In this document: one piece after another, positions 37,797-45,557 of the stretch
Layout: every line of letters starts with the position of its first letter
How positions within the stretch are numbered: the stretch's first letter is position 1
Assembly: GCA_902622515.1 (NCBI GenBank)
Contig: CACNQE010000002.1
Span: 124,001 to 188,000, forward strand
Direction of reading: 5' to 3'
DNA length: 64,000 bases
DNA from: an uncultured SAR116 cluster alpha proteobacterium
GTDB lineage: Bacteria; Pseudomonadota; Alphaproteobacteria; Puniceispirillales; Puniceispirillaceae
Program-made: the position numbers and the translations under genes
The notes under the pieces: model-generated
The model's input: only the letters and a program-made list of their open reading frames with translations
The model's database searches: none
Told to the model about the DNA's origin: nothing

Positions 37797-39272
37797 CTAT
37801 AATAATTTGGGCTGTAATTCTATTTTATTTTCTTTATTATTTTCTTTTTGTCTAGAAGTTTCATGTTTTGCCGAGCTATTGTCATCTTTATTATCAACTG
37901 TATTTAATGTGGCTGGGTCAAGTTGTGCTTGTCTTTTAGAATCGTAAAACTGAAGAGTTATATATGCACCTGTTTCGGCATCCTGCGATTGTTTGACGGA
38001 ATTTCCTTTCCTATCAGTCACTAATACAAAACCTTTTTCAAGCACCCTCTTAAAAGAAAAAGCATCCAATAATTGCCCATATCTCAAAACCGTCTGTTCT
38101 GAATTCAAAAGAATTTTTTCAATTTGTGCTTTCATCCGCTCATTTGATTCTATTATACTTGATTGAATGTTGGTGAGTTTTTGCTCAGGTGTTGGCATTT
38201 TCTCAAACAAACGTGTTAAATAATTCTGTTTTGAACTAATTATATTTTGCAATGTTTTTTCAATTCGCCCATTTATAATATCAATTCTTTGACTGTAATT
38301 ATTAATTTGATCTGAAGGATGTATAAGTCCTCGAATTGCGCCAGTGAGCTGACTCTCTTTGAAGAGAAATTTTCTGTCTATGGCTTGGCTTATTCTAAAA
38401 TTTAGCTCATTTATGCGTGTTATTAGCTCTGTTAAAACGGGGGTTGCAATTTCTGCTGCTGCAGTGGGGGTTGGAGCCCTTATATCAGCAGCATAATCAA
38501 TTAATGTTGTATCTGTCTCATGCCCAACAGCAGAAATAATAGGTATTTTGCTTTCGGAGACCGCTCTTACAACAACTTCCTCATTAAAACACCAAAGATC
38601 TTCAAGTGAGCCACCACCTCGAGCTACAATGATAACGTTCGGCTTTGGGATATTCTCAGATAGTGACAACTGATTAAACGCAGTGATCGCATTTGCAATA
38701 TGCTTCTCTGCTCCCAAGCCTTGAACAGGAACAGGCGCAATTAAAACATGAATACCAAATCTTTCTGATAATCTATGCAAAATATCTCTTATTACAGCAC
38801 CAGTTGGCGACGTTACTACCCCAATCACAGATGGCAAATATGGTATTTTTTGTTTTCGATCCTCTGAGAATAAACCCTCAGCTTGAAGTTGCTTTTTTAA
38901 TACCTCTAATTGTTTAAGTAATACCCCTTCACCAGCATATTCTATTTGGATTACATTTAATTGATAGCGTGACTGTCCAGAAAATGTTGTTAATTTTCCT
39001 GTACAGATAACGTCAAGACCTTCCTCTGGTTCAATATTAATATGACTAAGCTGTCCTTTCCAAATAACACAGGCTAAAGTAACGTTTAGATCTTTTAAGC
39101 TAAAATAAATATGTCCAGAACCCGGACAAGCTGGCTTTGAAATTTCACCGCGAACTCTAACAAAATCAAAATTAGACTCAATCGCCTGTTTTACCGCGTT
39201 TGATAAATCTGCGACTGTATATATTGGTTGGTTCGAAAGTGCTTCTTTTTCAGACAAAATATAGTTTCTCAT
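37797..39272 (-). CDS. xseA: Exodeoxyribonuclease VII large subunit
   Basis: Degrades single-stranded DNA together with XseB. The 491-residue protein has an N-terminal OB fold (FVRVRGEISKPACPGSGHIYFSLKD split over residues 35-60), the catalytic-domain motifs VVTSPTGAVIRDI, VIIVARGGGSLEDLWCFNEE and SAVGHETD followed by DYAADIRAPTPTAAAE, and a long coiled coil. The last 40 or so residues form a charged, Lys/Glu/Asn-rich tail beyond the usual end, likely disordered. XseB is not in the window. It is divergent from purD. Confidence 0.95.
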   Translation of the reverse strand: MRNYILSEKEALSNQPIYTVADLSNAVKQAIESNFDFVRVRGEISKPACPGSGHIYFSLKDLNVTLACVIWKGQLSHINIEPEEGLDVICTGKLTTFSGQSRYQLNVIQIEYAGEGVLLKQLEVLKKQLQAEGLFSEDRKQKIPYLPSVIGVVTSPTGAVIRDILHRLSERFGIHVLIAPVPVQGLGAEKHIANAITAFNQLSLSENIPKPNVIIVARGGGSLEDLWCFNEEVVVRAVSESKIPIISAVGHETDTTLIDYAADIRAPTPTAAAEIATPVLTELITRINELNFRISQAIDRKFLFKESQLTGAIRGLIHPSDQINNYSQRIDIINGRIEKTLQNIISSKQNYLTRLFEKMPTPEQKLTNIQSSIIESNERMKAQIEKILLNSEQTVLRYGQLLDAFSFKRVLEKGFVLVTDRKGNSVKQSQDAETGAYITLQFYDSKRQAQLDPATLNTVDNKDDNSSAKHETSRQKENNKENKIELQPKLL

Positions 39273-39406
39273 TTAAATATTATTGTTCTAATGCTCTATT
39301 TATGGCACAGATACCTCAATTTAGACAACGGCCGACTTCTGCTAAAAATATATAAGCATTCTTAACGTAAAGAGATTTAATTAATGTAATTTATGGATAA
39401 GCGAAG

Positions 39407-40666
39407 ATGAACGTCTTAATTGTTGGAGGAGGTGGAAGGGAACATGCACTTGCAAAAGCCATTTCAACTTCAATAAAATGTACACAACTATATGCCGCTC
39501 CTGGAAACCCAGGTATATCTAAATTTGCTACTTGTATTGAATTCTCATCTGATAATAACGAAGCAATCATTCAGGAATGTAAAAGATTTGATATTGAGCT
39601 TGTCGTTATCGGTCCTGAAGTACCTCTGGTTGCAGGACTCGCGGATGCTTTACGGGCAAGTAATATCTTAACATTTGGACCTAGTGCTGCTGCGGCAGAA
39701 CTAGAGGGGTCTAAATATTTTGCACGTGATTTCTGCAAGCGATATAATATACCGCAACCTAAATTTAGTCGTTTTACGGATAACCAAAAAGCCAAAAAAT
39801 ATGTGGATGAAATGGGCTCAGAATGCGTGGTTAAAGCAGATGGCCTTGCTGCAGGAAAAGGTGTTGTTGTTTGTAAAACAAAAAAACAAGCCTTCGATAC
39901 GATTGATATGATGCTTTCAGGTGGTTTTGGAGCAGCTAGTAATACAATCATAGTAGAAGAATGTATTTCTGGCGCTGAACTATCCGCTTTTGCGCTCGTT
40001 AACTCTGAAGAAGTAATTTGGCTCGCAAGTGCAAGGGATCACAAAAGGGCATTTAATGGAGATGAAGGACCCAATACAGGTGGAATGGGTGCAGTGAGTC
40101 CATCACCAGATGAAACAAACGAATTACGTGAATATATAATTGAGAAAATCTTAAATCCAGTTGCAAAAGGAATGGTATTAGATGGTAAGCCCTATACCGG
40201 GATATTATATGCAGGACTGATGCTGACAGATGCAGGTCCGAAAGTCATAGAATTTAATTGCAGATTTGGTGATCCTGAAGCTCAAGTGATCTTGCCTAGA
40301 CTAGAGAGTGATTTGCTAGACCTAATTCTTCTGCATTGTAATCAAACCCAAAAGGATGCAGTTATTAAGTTTAGCAATGACGTAGCAATTACCGTTGTTA
40401 TGGCCAATAAAGGATACCCTGGCAGCTATGAGCCTAATTCAATAATTAAGGATATAGACCTTATATCATTAAATACAGATTGTTTTATATATCACTCAGG
40501 GACTGGAATGAATCAGAAAGGCGAAATAATTGCGAAAGGTGGACGTGTATTAAGCATAACTGCTACAGCGAAGAGTTATCAAAAAGCACGCTTGAAAGCT
40601 TATGAAACTGTATCAAAAATTAATTGGAAAAACGGTTTTTACAGAACAGACATTGCTGATTTCTAG
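39407..40666 (+). CDS. purD: Phosphoribosylamine-glycine ligase
   Basis: ATP-grasp enzyme making GAR in purine synthesis. The 419-residue protein starts MNVLIVGGGGREHALA, and has VVIGPEVPLVAGLAD, VVKADGLAAGKGVVVC for ATP binding, ARDHKRAFNGDEGPNTGGMGA and EFNCRFGDPEAQVIL with the metal ligands. Its TAG overlaps the tadA stop on the other strand by four bases (40663-40666). purH is at the left edge of the window, so the pathway genes are scattered. Confidence 0.97.
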   Translation: MNVLIVGGGGREHALAKAISTSIKCTQLYAAPGNPGISKFATCIEFSSDNNEAIIQECKRFDIELVVIGPEVPLVAGLADALRASNILTFGPSAAAAELEGSKYFARDFCKRYNIPQPKFSRFTDNQKAKKYVDEMGSECVVKADGLAAGKGVVVCKTKKQAFDTIDMMLSGGFGAASNTIIVEECISGAELSAFALVNSEEVIWLASARDHKRAFNGDEGPNTGGMGAVSPSPDETNELREYIIEKILNPVAKGMVLDGKPYTGILYAGLMLTDAGPKVIEFNCRFGDPEAQVILPRLESDLLDLILLHCNQTQKDAVIKFSNDVAITVVMANKGYPGSYEPNSIIKDIDLISLNTDCFIYHSGTGMNQKGEIIAKGGRVLSITATAKSYQKARLKAYETVSKINWKNGFYRTDIADF

Positions 40667-41112
40667 CGCTTTCCTAAAAAAAACTTTTTAAGTAAGCTTG
40701 CAGATTGTGTTTCCATTATACCACCATAAATTTCTGGTTTATGATTACAAGTTGGATTGCTAAACACACGGCTGCCATTATCCACAGCACCTCCTTTTTT
40801 ATCCTCTACTGCATAATATAGCCTACGAATTCTTGCATTTGAAATAGCCCCTGCACACATTGCACACGGCTCAAGCGTTACCCATAAATCACATTTTTCT
40901 AGATATTTTTGACCTAGGTGTCTCATAGCTTTCTTTAAAACAAGGCATTCAGCATGTGCGGTGGCATCTAACTCCGATTCAACTAAATTATGTGCAGTAG
41001 CAATAACATCGCCATCTGTATTGACAATCACTGCTCCAACAGGGACCTCACCAATTTTGAATGCTCTTTCTGCGTATTGCAGCGCTAATTTCATGTGATC
41101 TTTGTAACTCAT
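40663..41112 (-). CDS. tadA: tRNA-specific adenosine deaminase TadA
   Basis: Converts A34 to inosine in tRNA-Arg(ACG). The 149-residue protein carries the zinc and proton-shuttle motif TAHAECLVL (HxE) and TLEPCAMCAGAI (PCxxC), with GEVPVGAVIV at the N-terminus. It is in the usual pair with a convergent or divergent rluB. It is divergent from rluB with 92 bp between starts and convergent with purD, overlapping by four bases. Confidence 0.95.
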   Translation of the reverse strand: MSYKDHMKLALQYAERAFKIGEVPVGAVIVNTDGDVIATAHNLVESELDATAHAECLVLKKAMRHLGQKYLEKCDLWVTLEPCAMCAGAISNARIRRLYYAVEDKKGGAVDNGSRVFSNPTCNHKPEIYGGIMETQSASLLKKFFLGKR

Positions 41113-41204
41113 ATGAAGGCAATGACAAAACTAAATGAAAAAAGCAATACCTTGTTTTCTTCAGACTATTTTTTCCTTCTTTTTTATGCTCTACTTCTCT
41201 TATT

Positions 41205-42104
41205 ATGCCCCCATTCAAAACTTCATTTAAATTAGATAAGATTACACAATCTGAGCGGATTGCGAAGCGGATTGCGCGAGCTGGACTTTGTTCACGAAGA
41301 GATGCAGAAAACTGGATTCGTGAGGGTAGAGTTATGATAAATAACATAACTCTTGAGTCTCCAGCCTATATAGTTGGGCCTAACGATAAGATTCTTGTAG
41401 ATAAGAAACCACTCCCAAAACAAGAAGAAACACGTTTGTGGCGATATTACAAACCACGTGGACTTATTGTCTCTAATCGTGACGATAAAAATAGGGAGAC
41501 AATTTTTGATAGATTAAAAAACAAACTGCCGCGTGTAATGAGTATTGGTAGGCTTGACCTCGACTCAGAAGGCATAATTTTATTGACGAATGATGGGGAA
41601 CTTGCACGTTACTTAGAATTACCTAGCACAGGATGGACGCGAAAATACCGAGTGCGTGTTTATGGCAGAGTTGACCAAAATCAACTGGAAAAATTAAAGG
41701 GAGGAATCACAATAGAAGGCATTCGTTATGGCAGTCTTCTTGCAAAGCTTGATAAACAAATGACAAGTAATGCTTGGCTTACAATTGCTATTAAAGAGGG
41801 AAAAAACCGTGAAATTCGCCGTGTAATGGAATTTCTTGGATATTCCGTTAGTAGATTAATTAGAACTTCTTATGGTCCTTTTCAGCTTGGTGCCATGAAA
41901 GAAGATGATTTGCAAGAAGTAAAACAAACCATTTTACGTGAGCAACTTGGACAATCTAATACAAATTTCCCAAAACAAGCCTCGTTTGAACTCTCGCGGG
42001 GGCAACTAAACAAAACAAAACAAACACATACACTCTTTTCGAAGAAATCAGGAAACAATAATGCAAATAATAGGCGGAATAAGGCGAGGCGCAAAGCTCG
42101 TTGA
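41205..42104 (+). CDS. rluB: rRNA pseudouridine synthase (RluB type)
   Basis: Makes a pseudouridine in 23S rRNA helix 80. The 299-residue protein has an S4 RNA-binding domain (ERIAKRIARAGLCSRRDAEN) at residues 17-60 and the RsuA/RluB catalytic domain with GRLDLDSEGIILLTNDGELA, where the Asp is catalytic, followed by KNREIRRVMEFLGYSV. The C-terminal tail is basic and Asn-rich. The last 44 bases overlap the start of rsmD in another frame. RluB, RluE and RluF are hard to separate; RluB is the most likely in this class. Confidence 0.88.
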   Translation: MPPFKTSFKLDKITQSERIAKRIARAGLCSRRDAENWIREGRVMINNITLESPAYIVGPNDKILVDKKPLPKQEETRLWRYYKPRGLIVSNRDDKNRETIFDRLKNKLPRVMSIGRLDLDSEGIILLTNDGELARYLELPSTGWTRKYRVRVYGRVDQNQLEKLKGGITIEGIRYGSLLAKLDKQMTSNAWLTIAIKEGKNREIRRVMEFLGYSVSRLIRTSYGPFQLGAMKEDDLQEVKQTILREQLGQSNTNFPKQASFELSRGQLNKTKQTHTLFSKKSGNNNANNRRNKARRKAR

Positions 42105-42621
42105 ATGCAAAAGCCTCTCAGTTCGTCCAACTAGTCAACGTGTAAGGGAGGCTATTTTTAATTTATTAGCTGGTGGCCGCTTCAAACCGATGGTAAAAAA
42201 TGCAACTGTCTTAGATTTATTTGCTGGAACCGGTGCGCTTGGGTTAGAAGCTATTTCCAGAGGCGCAAATGAGGCCTACTTTGTTGAACGTGACCAACAG
42301 GCACTTAATACATTACGCGCTAATATTCAAAAGCTGGACTTTCTAGATTCTACTACTGTTCTAGCGGGGTCTGTAGAGAATATTACAAGATGGGCATATC
42401 CACCTGCTGATGTGGTATTTTGTGACGCGCCATATACAAATAATATTACATCACAGGCCATTCAAAATATAGCGAGAATAGGTGCTATACGACAGGGTGC
42501 ACTTGTAATAATAGAAATGCCTAAAAAAGATGAGATGACTTTATCTCATGAATTTAGATTTGCTGATAAACGCATATATGGTATTTCTTCTATCCATTTA
42601 TTCAATTGGAATCCTTTTTAA
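42061..42621 (+). CDS. rsmD: 16S rRNA (guanine966-N2)-methyltransferase RsmD
   Basis: Methylates G966 of 16S rRNA in the 30S subunit. The 186-residue protein has the family N-terminus MQIIGGIRRGAKL, the motif RPTSQRVREAIFN, the AdoMet loop LDLFAGTGALGLEA, YFVERDQ, and the catalytic tetrapeptide DAPY (usual form DPPY). It starts inside rluB, suggesting translational coupling. Its TAA overlaps the stop of convergent mutL by four bases (42618-42621). Confidence 0.95.
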   Translation: MQIIGGIRRGAKLVECKSLSVRPTSQRVREAIFNLLAGGRFKPMVKNATVLDLFAGTGALGLEAISRGANEAYFVERDQQALNTLRANIQKLDFLDSTTVLAGSVENITRWAYPPADVVFCDAPYTNNITSQAIQNIARIGAIRQGALVIIEMPKKDEMTLSHEFRFADKRIYGISSIHLFNWNPF

Positions 42622-44453
42622 CGTCTACCAAAAAGACTTTCGATTTCTGACAATGATATCTTGATATAAGTTGGCCTGCCATGATTACATTGGCCTGAAT
42701 TAGGGGTAATTTCCATATCTCTTAACAGCTGGTTCATTTCAGCTACATTTAATATTCTTCCTGAACGTACTGAGCCATGGCAAGCAATTGTGGCTAGAAC
42801 AAATGATATTTTATCCTCAAGACTAGTGGAACTTGACAAGTTAATCAGCTCCTCAGCAATATCTTTTACCAGCTCTTGTGCATTTACCTCTCCTAAAAGT
42901 GCTGGTGTTTCTCTCACGATAACAGAGTCGTTGCCAAAAGACTCTATGATTAGACCAAGCTGATTTAAAGTTTCCAAATGGTTGTTTATAGCCTCTAATT
43001 GCTCAGGAATGAGGGATATAATTTCAGGTAATAATAACAATTGCGTCTTTATTCTATTAGATGTTAAAGCTAATTTCATTCTTTCCATTACAAGACGTTC
43101 ATGAGCTGCATGTTGGTCGATAATAACAATACCTTCCTGTGTTTCAGATATGATATAATTTTTATGATATTGTGCTCTTGCTGCACCTAATAGGGCTCCT
43201 CTTAATTCTATTTGGTTTTGAGTTTTGAATTCGTTATCATCCGCAACCTCTTTCGCAAGTGGTGGAGCGTTAAAAAACATATCACCGGGAACCACCCGAT
43301 CAAAATCCGAATTCTGCTGCTTTAATATGCTTTTTCTTTCTGTAAGGTTTATGCTCTCAAAAGATGTCAAATTTGGTTTTTCCGATTTCCCTCTGTGTTT
43401 ACTAACTGATAACCGGTTAAATACATTTTGACTTAATTCTGTTGTAGTCTGTATTCCCTCATTGCGCAGAGCTGATTGAATAGACCCTACGATTAGACTC
43501 CGTATGGAACTAGGGTCTGAGAAACGAACTTCACTTTTAGCTGGATGCACATTTACATCTACATCCTCATGAGCAACGGCAATAAACAAAGCAAGAAACG
43601 GGTATCTGCCTCTGGGAAGAGTATCTGCATATGCAGCACGAATAGCTCCAATCAACTGTTTATCTTTTACAGGACGTTGATTTACAAAAATATTCATATA
43701 TTGAGTGGTTGGTCTATTCATTGTTGGTAGGCCCATCAAACCTGAAAGACCAAATGTATCATTCTGTGCATCGAGCATAACTGCTTCTTTAGCAAAAATA
43801 TAACCCATTACATCTGATAATCTCTCTCGAATTCCTATATTATCATCAGTTCTAGCAGGAAAATTTAATATAGTTTTATCGTTTTCATAAACTTTAAAAG
43901 TTACCCCTGGTTTCGTCATGGCAAGTTGCTTTATCACTTCAAAGCACTTGCCTGCCTCAGTACGTTGGGTTTTCAAAAATTTACGTCTTGCTGGAATTTT
44001 ATTAAATATATCTCGGAAAGTAACTGTCGTGCCGACTGCATGTGCAACTGGATTAGCTGGATAAATAGTTCCATGCTTAATATGGATTTTCCAACCATGT
44101 TCCATTTTTTCAGTCCTTGAAGAAATTTCAAAATCTGAAACAGCTGCAATCGAAGGAAGTGCTTCACCTCTAAACCCAAAACTTTTTATCTGGAAAAGGT
44201 TTGCATTTGGTAATTTTGAAGTCGCGTGCCTTTTAACCGCCAGACATAGCTCATCTTCAATCATTCCATAGCCATTATCTGCCACAGAAATGCTATTTAA
44301 TCCACCTTGTCTAAGATTAATAGAAATCTTCGTCGCTTCTGCATCCAGCGAGTTTTCAATTAATTCCTTCAAAGCACTCGCTGGTCGTTCAATAACTTCC
44401 CCAGCAGCAATCTGGTCTACAAGATGGCTCGGTAGTAGTCTTATTCTACTCAT
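42618..44453 (-). CDS. mutL: DNA mismatch repair protein MutL
   Basis: Matchmaker ATPase of mismatch repair. The 611-residue protein has the GHKL motifs ELIENSLDA, VADNGYGM and FRGEALPSIAAV, plus the transducer segment FVNQRPVKDK and HPAKSEVRF. The C-terminal dimerisation domain has IIDQHAAHERLVMERM and ends GQCNHGRPT and LFGRR. The endonuclease motif DQHAXHERX4E is not matched exactly: the Glu follows one residue later as in VMERM, which should be checked before calling it a nuclease. It is the last gene of the ribF-ileS-lspA run. Confidence 0.95.
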   Translation of the reverse strand: MSRIRLLPSHLVDQIAAGEVIERPASALKELIENSLDAEATKISINLRQGGLNSISVADNGYGMIEDELCLAVKRHATSKLPNANLFQIKSFGFRGEALPSIAAVSDFEISSRTEKMEHGWKIHIKHGTIYPANPVAHAVGTTVTFRDIFNKIPARRKFLKTQRTEAGKCFEVIKQLAMTKPGVTFKVYENDKTILNFPARTDDNIGIRERLSDVMGYIFAKEAVMLDAQNDTFGLSGLMGLPTMNRPTTQYMNIFVNQRPVKDKQLIGAIRAAYADTLPRGRYPFLALFIAVAHEDVDVNVHPAKSEVRFSDPSSIRSLIVGSIQSALRNEGIQTTTELSQNVFNRLSVSKHRGKSEKPNLTSFESINLTERKSILKQQNSDFDRVVPGDMFFNAPPLAKEVADDNEFKTQNQIELRGALLGAARAQYHKNYIISETQEGIVIIDQHAAHERLVMERMKLALTSNRIKTQLLLLPEIISLIPEQLEAINNHLETLNQLGLIIESFGNDSVIVRETPALLGEVNAQELVKDIAEELINLSSSTSLEDKISFVLATIACHGSVRSGRILNVAEMNQLLRDMEITPNSGQCNHGRPTYIKISLSEIESLFGRR

Positions 44454-44486
44454 CTCAGTTTTTTCTATAATTATTAAAAAATTAAT

Positions 44487-45008
44487 TTATTGAACTTGAA
44501 TCTCATCTCCCAGAACACCGTCATAAGCAGGGGTTGCACCTGAATTAATTGCTCTTTGTTGCATAATATTGGTCCTTATTCGTCTGTCTTCTGTAATTTG
44601 GTCCAATATTGGCCCTACATCTGGAATGCCACCAAAAATAACATTAATAGGTAATCTACGTTCAAAAATAATACCCGTTGTTTCTTGATCAATAATGGTT
44701 CTAATATCAGGTTCAATTGAACTTAATTCAAAAAATTCATCATAACCTGATGCTACCTTGCTTCGTCTTTCAAAAAGCTTATTCATAATATTCAAAGAAG
44801 ATTTTTCATCCACTCCTAAATTAACTGATTCCGCGTCTGGACGAGATGTAAAATCAGGAGGAAGCGACAGGGGCGGTCTCACAACCACTTGAAATTCATC
44901 TGGTGTCGACTTTTCAGTTCCTATAGCACGGCGATAATCAGAACATGCAGTGGTTCCACAAACTATGATGAGAAAAAACACCATCAATAATGAACTAAAC
45001 TTCTGCAT
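44487..45008 (-). CDS. DUF3035-family lipoprotein
   Basis: A 173-residue protein of a family found beside lspA in Alphaproteobacteria; function unknown. The ATG at 45008 follows a strong GGAGAGGG site. The N-terminus is a signal segment ending at TTACSD, with Cys as a likely lipidation site. The conserved block is STPDEFQVVVRPPLSLPPDF, followed by a Gln/Arg-rich soluble part. It starts 11 bases after the lspA stop. Longer in-frame extensions would overlap lspA and are unlikely. Confidence 0.85.
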   Translation of the reverse strand: MQKFSSLLMVFFLIIVCGTTACSDYRRAIGTEKSTPDEFQVVVRPPLSLPPDFTSRPDAESVNLGVDEKSSLNIMNKLFERRSKVASGYDEFFELSSIEPDIRTIIDQETTGIIFERRLPINVIFGGIPDVGPILDQITEDRRIRTNIMQQRAINSGATPAYDGVLGDEIQVQ

Positions 45009-45019
45009 TATCCCTCTCC

Positions 45020-45499
45020 TTACGTTGACGATGAATTTATAATTGCATAAATCCATATTACAATTCCAGTACATATAGCAACATCTGCTATATTAAATGC
45101 TGGCCAGTGATAACCCCCGATATGAAAATCTAAAAAATCAACTACTTTACCATATAAAATTCTATCGACCACATTTCCAACTGCACCTCCTGAAATAATG
45201 GCCGAGGCTAACTGCTGTAAATACCCCTGAAACTTTAATTGGCTTATCAAATAAGTAATGACAAGCAATGCAAGTATCGGAATAATAAATCGAACAACCT
45301 CCGGTTGAGAGGACATTAATCCAAAACTAATGCCATTATTCCAAACAGGAGTTAAATTAAAAAAGGTCGTTACGATAATTTGTTTTGGCTGCTCAAACAG
45401 TAATAATAACATCCATTTCTTAAGGATAAAATCCATAAAAATAATAAGAAAAGCTATAAAAAAAAAGCGTCGATAATTGGACTTTCTTAAATCATCCAT
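45020..45499 (-). CDS. lspA: Lipoprotein signal peptidase II
   Basis: Aspartic membrane peptidase that cleaves prolipoprotein signal peptides. The 159-residue protein has four membrane helices, the catalytic Asp residues in GGAVGNVVDRI and FNIADVAICTG, the conserved DFHIGGYHWPAFN, and WNNGISFGL, a variant of the usual NxGxAFG. It comes between ileS and the DUF3035 lipoprotein, which is a likely substrate along with the one at 10.4 kb. Confidence 0.96.
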   Translation of the reverse strand: MDDLRKSNYRRFFFIAFLIIFMDFILKKWMLLLLFEQPKQIIVTTFFNLTPVWNNGISFGLMSSQPEVVRFIIPILALLVITYLISQLKFQGYLQQLASAIISGGAVGNVVDRILYGKVVDFLDFHIGGYHWPAFNIADVAICTGIVIWIYAIINSSST

Positions 45500-45557
45500 T
45501 TATTTTCTAAACCCTATTTATATGCATGAAATTAACAGACACAACAATTCGATTAAA

